Part shown: positions 25,759-35,170 of the stretch, piece after piece
How positions within the stretch are numbered: the stretch's first letter is position 1
Layout: each line of letters starts with the position of its first letter
NCBI RefSeq assembly: GCF_000411115.1
Contig: NZ_KE150253.1
Span: 62,001 to 126,000, forward strand
Length of the DNA: 64,000 nt
Reading direction: 5' to 3'
DNA from: Capnocytophaga granulosa ATCC 51502
GTDB lineage: Bacteria > Bacteroidota > Bacteroidia > Flavobacteriales > Flavobacteriaceae
The notes under the pieces: model-generated
Told to the model about the DNA's origin: nothing
Seen by the model: the letters and a program-made list of their open reading frames with translations, nothing else
The model's database searches: none
Program-made: the position numbers and the translations under genes

Positions 25759-27099
25759 ATGAAAAAGAGTAGAAATTATAAGGGAGGATCATGGCGAGCG
25801 TTATGGCTTGTAGCTATGCTGTTCCCTATATACTTGTTTGGACAAGATGCTTCAGGCGACCCCGCCAAGGGGAAAGACTTGTTCAAGGCCAACTGTGCCG
25901 CTTGTCATAAGTTGGAAGGAAAGCTGGTAGGTCCTCCTCTTGGGGGCGTTACCGAGAAAAAATCTGCCGAATGGCTACACAAGTGGATCAAAAATAGCCA
26001 AGCCCTCATCGCCGCTGGTGACAAGGATGCAATCGCTATCTTTGAGGAGTACAACAAGGTGCCTATGCTCGCTTACGAGAGTATCCTCTCCGATGAGGAC
26101 ATCAACAATGTATTGGCCTATGTAGCTGACCCTGCTAAGGCCGATGCAGCGGCTGTCCCTGCTGCTCCTGCCGCTGGTGATGCTACTGCTGGTGCTGCCC
26201 CTGCCGCCACTGGTGATGCTGCCGCCACTACAACAGCACCTGTGAAAGAGACTTCTAATAAGTCCCTTGCCATAGTGCTCTTCTCTGCCTCTGTCTTACT
26301 CCTTGCCTTGCTCGTATTCTTTGTAGTAAAAGCCAACCGCGAGGTAAAGAAATTGGCCAAAGAGAACAACAACGAAGAATATCTAAAGCAAAGCAAATAT
26401 TATCCTTTGTGGAATGTTTTTGTGAAAAACAAAATCATCACCGCTTGCCTTATCGCTATCTTATTCTTCTCCTCTACCTACTTTGCCTATGGATACCTTA
26501 TGCAAGTGGGTATAGACCAAGGATACCAACCTATTCAAGAAATCCACTATTCTCACAAAATACACGCTGGCGATAACCAGATAGACTGTAAGTTCTGCCA
26601 CTCTGCGGCACGTACTTCCAAAACAGCAGGAATCCCTTCGCTCAATGTATGTATGAACTGCCATAAGAACATAGAAGAGTATACAGGCCCTGTAACTGAC
26701 CAATATACTAAGGAGTTCTATGACGGAGAAATCCAAAAACTATACGATGCGGTAGGTTGGGACGCTGAAAATGCACAATATACAGGAGTTCAAAAACCAG
26801 TGAAATGGACGCGTATCCATAACCTCCCTGACCATGTATATTTCAATCACTCTCAGCACGTAACCGTAGCGGGAGTAGCTTGCCAACAGTGTCACGGTGA
26901 TGTACAGACTATGGAAGTGGTTGAGCAACACGCTCCTCTTACCATGGGCTGGTGTATCAACTGCCACCGCACTACCAATGTCAATGATGCCAATCCGTAT
27001 TACGAAAAGATACATGAGCAATTGGCTAAGAAATATGGTAAAGAAAAGCTCACCATCGCCGAACTCGGCGGTCTCGAATGTGGTAAGTGTCACTACTAA
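25759..27099 (+). CDS. actA: Alternative Complex III, multiheme cytochrome c subunit ActA
   Basis: Predicted 446 residues. A signal segment (LWLVAMLFPIYLFGQ) precedes a monoheme c domain (CAACH near residue 47, with KVPMLAYESILSDEDINNVLAYV supplying the Met ligand). An Ala/Pro-rich linker and a membrane helix (VLFSASVLLLALLVFFVV) follow. After a second membrane helix near 230 come five heme sites: CKFCH, CMNCH, CQQCH, CINCH and CGKCH. The protein is thus the pentaheme ActA of quinol:cytochrome c oxidoreductase fused to an extra monoheme domain. It transfers electrons from quinol to a periplasmic carrier. First gene of a six-gene operon, actABCDEF. Confidence 0.93.
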   Translation: MKKSRNYKGGSWRALWLVAMLFPIYLFGQDASGDPAKGKDLFKANCAACHKLEGKLVGPPLGGVTEKKSAEWLHKWIKNSQALIAAGDKDAIAIFEEYNKVPMLAYESILSDEDINNVLAYVADPAKADAAAVPAAPAAGDATAGAAPAATGDAAATTTAPVKETSNKSLAIVLFSASVLLLALLVFFVVKANREVKKLAKENNNEEYLKQSKYYPLWNVFVKNKIITACLIAILFFSSTYFAYGYLMQVGIDQGYQPIQEIHYSHKIHAGDNQIDCKFCHSAARTSKTAGIPSLNVCMNCHKNIEEYTGPVTDQYTKEFYDGEIQKLYDAVGWDAENAQYTGVQKPVKWTRIHNLPDHVYFNHSQHVTVAGVACQQCHGDVQTMEVVEQHAPLTMGWCINCHRTTNVNDANPYYEKIHEQLAKKYGKEKLTIAELGGLECGKCHY

Positions 27100-27186
27100 T
27101 AATGTTTAATGATTAATGACTAATGACGAGTGACCAATGACGATTTATGGTTCATTGACAATTAACAATTAACAATTAACAATTAA
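27100..27186. repeat. Heptamer array inside the act operon (actA-actB gap)
   Basis: TAATGAC-type units are followed by four AACAATT units ending just before the actB start. The operon is otherwise tightly packed, so the array sits within a transcribed intergenic region. Confidence 0.75.
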
Positions 27187-27190
27187 GAAC

Positions 27191-30100
27191 ATGTCATCAG
27201 AAAAAAAATATTGGAGAAGTGTAGAGGAGTTGGATACGAACAACCCTGTGATAGAGCAAATTCATCAAAATGAGTTTGTCGATAAGCTCCCTACCTTATA
27301 TTCAGGCGAACACGAGTTCCTAAGTAACCAAGAGGCGATGGAGGAGAGTGCTACCACCCGCCGCGACTTCCTCAAGTATGTGGGATTCACTACTGCTGCT
27401 GCTGCCTTGGCAGCCTGCGAAGGCCCTGTACATAAGGCAATCCCTTATGTGATCCTACCCGAACAGATACGCCCAGGTATCCCTGACTACTATGCCACTA
27501 CCATGGCCGATGGGTTTGACTTCGCTTCTGTGCTTGTCAAAACCCGCGAAGGACGTCCTATCCGTGTGGAAAATAACCGCGAAGCGGCTTACCGTGGCTG
27601 CGGAAATGCACGTGTACAGGCTTCCGTACTCTCTATGTACGATAGCTTACGCGCCAAAAATCCTCAAAAAGGTACTGAAAATATCACTTGGGATACCCTT
27701 GATAGTGCTGTGGTAAAAGCGCTTACCGATGCCGCTGCTCAACAAAAGCAGATCGTATTGCTTACCGGTACCCTCGCAAGCCCTTCTACAGAGAACCTAA
27801 TCAAGGAATTTACCGAAAAATATCCAACAACCAAGCATGTAACCTACGATGCCGTTTCTGAAGAAGCTGCCGTATTGGCCTTTGAAAAGAAATACGGTGT
27901 GCGTGCCTTAGCCGATTATGATTTCTCCAAAGCTCAAGTAATTATCTCCTTCGGGGCTGACTTTATCGCCGATTGGCAAGGAGGCTACGAAGAGGAATAT
28001 GCCAAAGGACGTATCCCTACCAAAGAGGGTAGAATGTCTAAGCACTTCCAGTTTGAGAGCAATATGTCCCTCTCTGGTGCTAATGCCGATGAGCGTATAG
28101 CGCTGAAACCTGCCTTGCTTAAGGTAGCTTTGGCTAAGTTCTACGGCTACCTCACTGGAAAGACCGTAGGAGGTTCTCTTCCTGAGCGTGCCGAAGCAGC
28201 TGTAAAGAAAGCAGCCGAACAGGCTAAAAAAGCAGGTAGCAAAGCCGTTGTCGTAACAGGTATTCAGGACGTGAATGCACAGAGCTTGGTGCTTGAGATC
28301 AACGAAGAGGTACTCCACAGTGCAGCCTTTGATCCTGCCCACCCTGTATATATCCGCCAAGGTAATGCCGCTGCCTTCAAACAATTGCTAACCGATATGA
28401 ATGCGGGTAATGTAGGGGTGCTTATCATCAATAATGTAAACCCATTATACACCCTATCCGCTGCCGATGCGATGGCCTTCGAATCAGGCCTTGCCAAGGT
28501 AGCAACTTCTGTGGATTTCTCCCTCCGTGCCGACGAAACTGCTGTGAAAGCTACTTACCTTGCTGCTGCTCCTCACTACTTGGAGTCTTGGGGCGATGTG
28601 CGTATGCGTATCGACTATTACTCACTTATGCAGCCTACTATCCGTCCACTGTTTGATACACGCCAGTTCCAAGAAGCATTGCTCAAATGGAGCGGGAAGG
28701 ATGCTAACTACTACGAATATATCAAAGCGTTCTGGAAAGCCAATGTTTTGGCCGAAGGCGATGCTTGGGAAAAAGCCCAACATGATGGCTTCTACCGCAA
28801 GGAAGCAGCCTTGCTTGGTGAAAAACCAGAGGCCTTGGATACAACTCCTATGGTAGCTGCCCTTACCGCAGCACCAGCTGAAGGCTTTGAACTAACCTTA
28901 TATACCAAAACAGGTCTTGGTGATGGACAACAAGCCAACAACCCTTGGCTACAAGAACTACCTGACCCTATCACCCGTGTGTCTTGGGATAACTACCTAA
29001 CCATGTCTGCCGCCGATGCCAAAGAATTGGGTATCAAGAATTGGCATGTAGCCAATGGCGCCTTGGACGGAGATTATGCCCAAATCCAAGTGGGCGATGT
29101 CTCTCTCAAAGTGCCCGTACTTATCCAACCTGGTCAGGCCAAAGGTTCTGTAGGTCTCGCTTTCGGTTACGGAAGAAAGGCGGCCATGAAAAAGGAAATG
29201 CAAATAGGGGTCAATGCCTATGTCCTTTACAACAATTTCAACAATGTACAACCAGTTGCCTCTATCAAAAAAGTAGATGGTACCCACGAATATGCTTGTA
29301 TCCAGCTCCACAATACCCTTATGGGTCGTGGCGACATCGTTAAAGAAACTTCTCTAGAGGAGTTCTTGACCAAGGATGCCCACCAGTGGAACAAAAAGCC
29401 TGAAGTATCCCTAGATCACAAGGAAGTAAAGGCAACTTCTGTAACCCTTTGGAAGGAGTTTGACCACTCTACAGGACACTTCTTTAACCTTTCTATTGAC
29501 CTAAATGCTTGTACAGGTTGTGGGGCTTGTGTGATTGCTTGCCACGCTGAAAACAACGTACCTGTGGTAGGTAAGAGTGAGGTAAGACGCTCCCGCGATA
29601 TGCACTGGTTGCGTATAGACCGCTACTACTCTTCTGAAGAGACTTTCAAGGGCGATTTGGAAAAAGTAGAAGGTATCGAAGGCCTTAGCGCATCACTCTC
29701 TACTTTCGGGGAAATGGAAGTGGCCTCTGATAATCCACAAGTGGTATTCCAGCCTGTAATGTGCCAGCAGTGTAACAACGCTCCTTGTGAAACGGTATGT
29801 CCTGTGGGGGCTACCTCTCACGGAGTACAAGGACAAAACCACATGGCTTACAACCGTTGCGTAGGTACTCGTTATTGTGCTAACAACTGTCCTTACAAGG
29901 TGCGTCGCTTCAACTGGTTCCTCTATAGCAACAACAACGAGTTCGACTACCACATGAACGATGACTATGGTAAGATGGTACTCAACCCCGATGTAGTAGT
30001 ACGTTCTCGTGGGGTGATGGAAAAATGTTCTTTCTGTATCCAAGAAACCCAAGCCGTTATCCTACGTGCTAAGCGTGAAAATCGCCAGGTGAAAGTAGGT

Positions 30101-30286
30101 GAGTTCAACGACGCTTGTGCTTGTTCTTCTGCTTGTGGTACAGGGGCAATGACCTTTGGAGACATGAACAATCCAGAAGATCCTATCGTAGAACTCAGCA
30201 AGAACGACCGTATGTATCACCTCTTGGAACACATCGGTACCCGTCCTAACGTATTCTATCAAGTAAAAGTAAGAAACAACGATTAA
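27191..30286 (+). CDS. actB: Alternative Complex III, iron-sulfur/molybdopterin-like subunit ActB
   Basis: Predicted 1031 residues. A twin-arginine-like segment with lipobox lies near residue 58 (TTRRDFLKYVGFTTAAAALA, then AC). A large molybdopterin-oxidoreductase-like domain (residues about 80-720) is fused to a ferredoxin-type domain holding CTGCGACVIACH, CQQCNNAPCETVCP, CVGTRYCANNCP and CSFC. Together these bind the three [4Fe-4S] and one [3Fe-4S] clusters known in ActB. Periplasmic electron-transfer subunit of the complex. The 90-base gap after actA is filled by TAATGAC and AACAATT heptamers. Confidence 0.93.
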   Translation: MSSEKKYWRSVEELDTNNPVIEQIHQNEFVDKLPTLYSGEHEFLSNQEAMEESATTRRDFLKYVGFTTAAAALAACEGPVHKAIPYVILPEQIRPGIPDYYATTMADGFDFASVLVKTREGRPIRVENNREAAYRGCGNARVQASVLSMYDSLRAKNPQKGTENITWDTLDSAVVKALTDAAAQQKQIVLLTGTLASPSTENLIKEFTEKYPTTKHVTYDAVSEEAAVLAFEKKYGVRALADYDFSKAQVIISFGADFIADWQGGYEEEYAKGRIPTKEGRMSKHFQFESNMSLSGANADERIALKPALLKVALAKFYGYLTGKTVGGSLPERAEAAVKKAAEQAKKAGSKAVVVTGIQDVNAQSLVLEINEEVLHSAAFDPAHPVYIRQGNAAAFKQLLTDMNAGNVGVLIINNVNPLYTLSAADAMAFESGLAKVATSVDFSLRADETAVKATYLAAAPHYLESWGDVRMRIDYYSLMQPTIRPLFDTRQFQEALLKWSGKDANYYEYIKAFWKANVLAEGDAWEKAQHDGFYRKEAALLGEKPEALDTTPMVAALTAAPAEGFELTLYTKTGLGDGQQANNPWLQELPDPITRVSWDNYLTMSAADAKELGIKNWHVANGALDGDYAQIQVGDVSLKVPVLIQPGQAKGSVGLAFGYGRKAAMKKEMQIGVNAYVLYNNFNNVQPVASIKKVDGTHEYACIQLHNTLMGRGDIVKETSLEEFLTKDAHQWNKKPEVSLDHKEVKATSVTLWKEFDHSTGHFFNLSIDLNACTGCGACVIACHAENNVPVVGKSEVRRSRDMHWLRIDRYYSSEETFKGDLEKVEGIEGLSASLSTFGEMEVASDNPQVVFQPVMCQQCNNAPCETVCPVGATSHGVQGQNHMAYNRCVGTRYCANNCPYKVRRFNWFLYSNNNEFDYHMNDDYGKMVLNPDVVVRSRGVMEKCSFCIQETQAVILRAKRENRQVKVGEFNDACACSSACGTGAMTFGDMNNPEDPIVELSKNDRMYHLLEHIGTRPNVFYQVKVRNND

Positions 30287-30350
30287 TGATTAATTTTTAA
30301 TGATTAATGATTAATGAAATTATAATTAACAATTGATAATTAATAATTAG
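30287..30350. repeat. Heptamer array inside the act operon (actB-actC gap)
   Basis: TTAATGA and AACAATT/ATAATTA-type units fill the gap between actB and actC, as in the previous gap of this operon. Confidence 0.65.
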
Positions 30351-30355
30351 AAAAT

Positions 30356-31756
30356 ATGGCATCGCATTACGAAGCACCTATACGCAATCCACTAATAGTA
30401 GGCGACAAGACCTACCACGATGTTACTGTGGATGTAGCGCGCCCTGTCGAAGGGAAAGCCAATCGCCTTTGGTGGATAGTATTCTCAGTAGCCCTCGCTG
30501 CTTTCTTGTGGGGATTGGGCTGTATCGTCTATACCGTATCTACGGGGATAGGCGTATGGGGATTGAACAAGACCGTGGGTTGGGCTTGGGACATCACCAA
30601 TTTTGTATGGTGGGTAGGTATCGGTCACGCTGGTACCCTAATCTCCGCCGTATTGTTACTCTTCCGTCAGAAATGGAGAATGGCCATCAACCGCTCTGCC
30701 GAAGCGATGACCATCTTCTCAGTAGTACAGGCGGGTCTCTTCCCTATTATCCACATGGGACGTCCTTGGTTGGCCTACTGGACTGTGCCTATACCAAACC
30801 AATTCGGTTCGCTTTGGGTGAACTTTAACTCTCCTTTGCTTTGGGACGTGTTCGCGATCTCTACTTACCTTTCTGTATCCTTGGTGTTCTGGTGGACAGG
30901 ACTTTTGCCTGACTTCGCTATGCTACGCGATAGAGCGGTAAAACCTTTCCAAAAGAAAATCTATAGCTTGGTGAGCTTCGGTTGGAGTGGTCGTGCTAAG
31001 GATTGGCAACGCTTTGAGGAAGTATCCTTGGTATTGGCAGGACTAGCTACCCCTTTGGTACTCTCCGTGCATACCATCGTATCCTTCGACTTTGCGACCT
31101 CTGTAATCCCTGGTTGGCATACCACTATCTTCCCTCCTTACTTCGTGGCTGGGGCGATCTTCTCTGGGTTCTCCATGGTAAATACGCTCCTTATCATCAT
31201 GCGTAAGGTGTCTAATTTGGAAAACTATATTACCCTACAGCACATTGAGCTGATGAACTTAGTGGTAATGATCACTGGTTCTATCGTAGGTTGTGCTTAT
31301 ATTACGGAGCTTTTCGTAGCTTGGTATTCAGGAGTGGAATATGAGCAATACGCCTTCCTAAACCGTGCCACAGGGCCTTACTGGTGGGCATATTGGATGA
31401 TGATGTCTTGCAACGTGTTCTCTCCTCAGTTCATGTGGTTCAAGAAGCTACGCCGCAGTATCCTCTTCTCTTTCTGTATCTCTATTGTAGTAAATATAGG
31501 GATGTGGTTCGAGCGTTTTGTGATCATCGTAACCTCTTTGCACCGTGATTACTTGCCTTCTTCTTGGAGCATGTTCTCTCCTACACTGATTGATATAGGT
31601 ATCTATACAGGAACCATAGGATTCTTCTTCGTGCTCTTCTTGCTCTATTCACGTACCTTCCCTGTGATTGCACAAGCCGAAGTAAAATCTATCTTGAAGT
31701 CCTCAGGAGAAAAATATAAAAAATTAAGAGACACTAACCCTAATAATTCACATTAG
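30356..31756 (+). CDS. actC: Alternative Complex III, NrfD/PsrC-like membrane subunit ActC
   Basis: Predicted 466 residues with about ten transmembrane helices. It belongs to the NrfD/PsrC polysulfide-reductase membrane family, which provides a quinol-binding site and a proposed proton path. Conserved segments include WWVGIGHAGTLISAVLLLFRQ near residue 83, SVHTIVSFDFATSVIPGWH near residue 240, and SSWSMFSPTLIDIGIYTG near 400. It pairs with the structurally related ActF encoded downstream. It ends two bases before actD, indicating translational coupling. Confidence 0.94.
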   Translation: MASHYEAPIRNPLIVGDKTYHDVTVDVARPVEGKANRLWWIVFSVALAAFLWGLGCIVYTVSTGIGVWGLNKTVGWAWDITNFVWWVGIGHAGTLISAVLLLFRQKWRMAINRSAEAMTIFSVVQAGLFPIIHMGRPWLAYWTVPIPNQFGSLWVNFNSPLLWDVFAISTYLSVSLVFWWTGLLPDFAMLRDRAVKPFQKKIYSLVSFGWSGRAKDWQRFEEVSLVLAGLATPLVLSVHTIVSFDFATSVIPGWHTTIFPPYFVAGAIFSGFSMVNTLLIIMRKVSNLENYITLQHIELMNLVVMITGSIVGCAYITELFVAWYSGVEYEQYAFLNRATGPYWWAYWMMMSCNVFSPQFMWFKKLRRSILFSFCISIVVNIGMWFERFVIIVTSLHRDYLPSSWSMFSPTLIDIGIYTGTIGFFFVLFLLYSRTFPVIAQAEVKSILKSSGEKYKKLRDTNPNNSH

Positions 31757-31758
31757 TT

Positions 31759-32295
31759 ATGAGTAAGAAAGTAGTACAAGCACTCTATAATGACGATGAT
31801 GTGCTCCTCTCCGCTGTCAAAAAGGTTCGCCAGGCCAACCTTAAGATAGAGGAAGTATATACACCCTTCCCTGTACACGGACTAGACAAGGCCATGGGAC
31901 TAAAGCCTACACGAATTGCCATAGCTTCATTCATCTACGGATGTATAGGATTAGTGGTTGCTACCATTATGATGAAGTACATCATGATTGATGACTGGCC
32001 TCGTAACATAGGAGGAAAGCCCAATTTTACTTATATAACCAACCTACCCGCTTTCGTGCCTATCATGTTCGAGCTTACGGTATTCTTTGCCGCTCACCTT
32101 ATGGTAATCTCTTTCTACATGCGTAGTAGGCTATATCCTTACAAAAAGGCTGAGAATCCGGATCCACGTACCACCGATGACCATTTCCTTATGGAAGTAC
32201 AAGCCGATGATAATACCTCTGAGCTTGTCAAACTCCTACAAGACACCGGTGCCGTTGAGGTAAAAATAGCAGATAAAAAAGCAATTCAGATATGA
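31759..32295 (+). CDS. actD: Alternative Complex III, DUF3341 subunit ActD
   Basis: Predicted 178 residues of the DUF3341 family. A soluble N-terminus starts ALYNDDDVLLSAVKKV and carries the family's TPFPVHGLDKAMGL. Two membrane helices follow (IASFIYGCIGLVVATIMM; PIMFELTVFFAAHLMVISF) and then a short C-terminal tail (HFLMEVQADD). In solved complexes ActD is a membrane-attached subunit that sits against ActC/ActF. Its stop overlaps the actE start by four bases (ATGA). Confidence 0.93.
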   Translation: MSKKVVQALYNDDDVLLSAVKKVRQANLKIEEVYTPFPVHGLDKAMGLKPTRIAIASFIYGCIGLVVATIMMKYIMIDDWPRNIGGKPNFTYITNLPAFVPIMFELTVFFAAHLMVISFYMRSRLYPYKKAENPDPRTTDDHFLMEVQADDNTSELVKLLQDTGAVEVKIADKKAIQI

Positions 32296-32873
32296 AAAAA
32301 AGATATATATTCGCCTTATCCGTAGTCGCCCTTTCGCTTACCGCTTGTTTCCACAAGGATAAGCCGAACTACCAGTATATGGCCGATACCGATATGTATT
32401 TCCCTGTAGGCTACGAAACCTACCAAGAGGCGCCTGAGGGGAACAAAGCACTCAAGGGCGGTATGGAAGCGCAACTCCCTCCAGAACATACCATCAAGCG
32501 TGGCTGGATGCCTTACCTCTATCCTAATACCAATGAGGGCTATGAGGATGCTAAGGCCAATCTTAAAAACCCGCTTGTAGCCGATAGCCTTGCCCTAGAT
32601 AGCCATATCAAAGAAGGGGCTGCCCTCTACAATATCTACTGTATGGTGTGCCATGGCGCCGAAGGCGACGGACAGGGTATCCTCGTGCAACGAGACAAAT
32701 ATTTGGGTGTGCCTAACTATAAGGACAGAGAGATTACCCAAGGAAGCATTTACCATGTAATCTATTACGGACGTAATGCCATGGGCTCCTACGCTTCTCA
32801 GATTACTGAAAAAGAACGTTGGCAAGTGGCCTTATATGTGGAGCAACTCCGAAACAAACTCATTAATAAATAA
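32292..32873 (+). CDS. actE: Alternative Complex III, monoheme cytochrome c lipoprotein ActE
   Basis: Predicted 193 residues. The signal MKKRYIFALSVVALSLTAC has a lipobox, so the protein is membrane-anchored on the periplasmic side. A single heme motif CMVCH lies near residue 116, with GSYASQITEKERWQVALYV near the end providing the typical cytochrome c C-terminal helix and a likely Met ligand nearby (AMGS). It accepts electrons from ActA/ActB. Nineteen bases separate it from actF. Confidence 0.93.
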   Translation: MKKRYIFALSVVALSLTACFHKDKPNYQYMADTDMYFPVGYETYQEAPEGNKALKGGMEAQLPPEHTIKRGWMPYLYPNTNEGYEDAKANLKNPLVADSLALDSHIKEGAALYNIYCMVCHGAEGDGQGILVQRDKYLGVPNYKDREITQGSIYHVIYYGRNAMGSYASQITEKERWQVALYVEQLRNKLINK

Positions 32874-32892
32874 CCCCTAAGAAAAAGGAATT

Positions 32893-34137
32893 ATGTATTC
32901 GTTTTCAAGTAAAATAAAGCTAACAGCTCTCATTAGTATGATAGTGGGGCTTGTAGCAGTCATATATAGCTTTATAGCGACCCCCAGTTCCGTAGCCGAC
33001 CTCCATCAGGGGGGCGAAGCAGTTCACGATCCTGCGCATTTGGAACACATGCTTCACATGCTACAGAATAAGCCTTGGGCTGCCCTCTATGTAGCGGCAC
33101 TCTTCTTTTTGCTCATCAGCTTAGGGGTCTTAGCTTTCTATGCTATCAACCGTGCCGCTCAGGCTGGTTGGGCACCGATTCTCTTTAGAGTAATGGAAGG
33201 AATTACAGGTTACCTCCCTGTGGGTGCTTTGATTTTCTTTGTATTGCTTGTATGTTCAGGCCTTCATCTGAATCATCTTTTCATCTGGATGGATCCTCAG
33301 GTGGTATCGCATGATACCGTGATACAGGGCAAAACAGGTTATCTGAATGTGCCTATGTTCCTCGTGCGTGCTGCCGTGTATCTCTTGGGTTGGATCGCTT
33401 ACAGACAGATTACTCGTAAGCTCTCCCTCCAGCAAGATGAGGCAACCGATAACCGCCCGTTCATCAAAGCTTTTAAGTGGTCTGCGGGCTTCTTGGTATT
33501 CTTCCTCGTTACCGAGTCCATGATGTCTTGGGATTGGGTGATGAGTGTAGATCCGCACTGGTTCAGTACCCTCTTTGGTTGGTATGTATTTGGTAGCTTC
33601 ATCACTTGTGCTATCGCCGCCATCATCTTGGTTACTGTAACACTTAAGAAACAAGGCTACTTAGAACATGTCAATGACAGCCATCTCCACGATTTGGCCA
33701 AATACCTATTCGGGTTCTCTATTTTCTGGACTTACCTTTGGTTCTCTCAATATCTATTGTATTGGTACTCCAATATCCCAGAAGAAGTTACCTATTTCGT
33801 AACACGTTTGGAGAACTTTGAGCCTATTGTTTTGGGAATGTTGGCCATCAACTTCCTTCTACCATTGCTCATCTTGGTTGATTCTGATATCAAGCGCAAA
33901 CCCTGGGTAGTAGGAACTATGGCTGTAGTGATTCTTATAGGACACTATATGGATTTCTTCAATATGATTATGCCAGCCACTGTAGGACGCGAATGGAGTA
34001 TAGGAGCTGCCGAAATAGGAAGTTTGTTATTCTTCTTCGGATTATTTACCTATGTAACATTCTACACCCTTACCAAGGCACCATTAGTAGAGAAGCGCCA
34101 TCCACTCATGGGTGAAAGCGAACACTTCCACTACTAA
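32893..34137 (+). CDS. actF: Alternative Complex III, membrane subunit ActF
   Basis: Predicted 414 residues with about ten membrane helices, the shorter NrfD-like relative of ActC. Features include a periplasmic loop rich in His (HDPAHLEHMLHMLQNKPWAA), SMMSWDWVMSVDPHWFSTLFG near residue 205, and WFSQYLLYWYSNIPEEVTYF near 280, as in other quinol:cytochrome c oxidoreductase ActF proteins. It is the last act gene. No cytochrome oxidase genes follow, although coxBA often adjoin this operon in Bacteroidota. Confidence 0.93.
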   Translation: MYSFSSKIKLTALISMIVGLVAVIYSFIATPSSVADLHQGGEAVHDPAHLEHMLHMLQNKPWAALYVAALFFLLISLGVLAFYAINRAAQAGWAPILFRVMEGITGYLPVGALIFFVLLVCSGLHLNHLFIWMDPQVVSHDTVIQGKTGYLNVPMFLVRAAVYLLGWIAYRQITRKLSLQQDEATDNRPFIKAFKWSAGFLVFFLVTESMMSWDWVMSVDPHWFSTLFGWYVFGSFITCAIAAIILVTVTLKKQGYLEHVNDSHLHDLAKYLFGFSIFWTYLWFSQYLLYWYSNIPEEVTYFVTRLENFEPIVLGMLAINFLLPLLILVDSDIKRKPWVVGTMAVVILIGHYMDFFNMIMPATVGREWSIGAAEIGSLLFFFGLFTYVTFYTLTKAPLVEKRHPLMGESEHFHY

Positions 34138-34162
34138 AATAGATAAAAGATTAAAAGTTAAA

Positions 34163-34201
34163 AGTAAAAGGTAAAAAGTACGCCACTTTTTACCTTTTAC
34201 T
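34163..34201. terminator. Perfect 17-bp hairpin after the act operon
   Basis: AGTAAAAGGTAAAAAGT (34163-34179) is fully complementary to ACTTTTTACCTTTTACT (34185-34201) around a 5-base loop. It is built from a third heptamer variant (AAAAGTA/AAAAGGT) and lies 25 bases after actF. Confidence 0.65.
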
Positions 34202-34217
34202 GTCATTATCAATCATT

Positions 34218-34628
34218 AGTCACTCAGCGTTAGTCGTAAGAATAGAAGCACTCAGCCAAGAAGGATCAAATGTTATTACCTATACGATGGAGGGAGGAAA
34301 CCTTGTCAAAGAAGTCTTGCAACTCAAGGAAGCTAATGGACAAGTAAAACGAACTGTGGAAACAGTATATGAGTACGACCTCTCTATAAAGAATCCTAAT
34401 TTATCTATAGAAACTAGATTGGTTAAGACTTACTTTTATCAAAGTACAACCTATTCCCCTGAGACGGTTAGTAAAAATGTATTAACCAAAAGGACGACCA
34501 CTTCTCCTGTTACTGAAGAAAATCGTTCTTCTGTCTTTACCTATCAGAAAAATGATCAAGGCTACCCCACCGAGGTAAATGAAAGAACAAGTGGTAATAC
34601 ACGTAGCTGTACAGCATACCAGTACTAA
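34218..34628 (+). pseudogene. 3' fragment of a YD-repeat lipoprotein gene
   Basis: The frame is open from about 34218 and reads ALVVRIEALSQEGSNVITYT. It then continues with an internal Met at 34287 (MEGGNLVKEVLQLKEANGQV, TVYEYDLSIKNPNLSIETR, SVFTYQKNDQGYPTEVNE) to the stop at 34628. These strand repeats and the ending (RSCTAYQY) resemble the C-terminal part of the lipoprotein at 11993-12895. No signal peptide or start codon with upstream signals is present: the frame begins in a TCATTAGTC heptamer stretch. I read it as a gene remnant rather than an intact gene; a 113-residue protein from 34287 cannot be excluded. Confidence 0.5.
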
Positions 34629-34633
34629 GACTC

Positions 34634-35170
34634 TTATTCCATTATATTGATAGTTAAACAATAGTCTTCTGCCATGAGTTCTACCCATGCGCAGAGGACT
34701 TTCTTAGCCTTGCCTACCTGCAATAGGTATTGGCTGTATTGAGAGAAAAATTCGCTTGGATATTGGTCAAATATGAAGAAACTACTCTCAGTCCTAAGGC
34801 CATGACGAATAGCTATTTCCCCCAAGCAAATATTGGGGAGTGTATAAACAAATATAGCAGGGGAGGGGTAGTAGTTATTAGGGTCTTGTATGGTCTCTTG
34901 GTGCCTAAGATCGGTATCTAGACTTGCCGAATGGTTGGCAAAAACAAGCGCTAAGCCTTCTTTCTCTTCCGAAGAGAACCCTTCAAGGAGGTATTCTACC
35001 CCCAAGAAAGCCAGTTTGCTAAGAGCGTCCATTTTAAAGAATTTGGGATAATCAATTCCTAAATGCTTATAGGCGCCCTTGGCGAAAGTGGAGAAATCTC
35101 CACCTAACATTTCAAAAACAAAGGAACCATTAACGATAATGGCTCCTTTATATATCTTACAAGTCTTCAT
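34634..35170 (-). CDS. Beta-ketoacyl-ACP synthase-like (thiolase-fold) protein
   Basis: Predicted 178 residues. It resembles short ketosynthase-like proteins of Bacteroidota annotated as 3-oxoacyl-ACP synthases. MDALSKLAFLGVEYLLEG, ALVFANHSASLDTDLRHQ and SPAIFVYTLPNICLGEIAIRHGLRTESSFF match the segment around the active-site strand and the nucleophile elbow. A canonical catalytic Cys is replaced by the TLPN region, with Cys in NICLGE. At under half the length of FabB/F it is probably not a full condensing enzyme. Its start overlaps the atpG stop (TAATG), so the two are translationally coupled, an unusual pairing. Confidence 0.6.
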   Translation of the reverse strand: MKTCKIYKGAIIVNGSFVFEMLGGDFSTFAKGAYKHLGIDYPKFFKMDALSKLAFLGVEYLLEGFSSEEKEGLALVFANHSASLDTDLRHQETIQDPNNYYPSPAIFVYTLPNICLGEIAIRHGLRTESSFFIFDQYPSEFFSQYSQYLLQVGKAKKVLCAWVELMAEDYCLTINIME

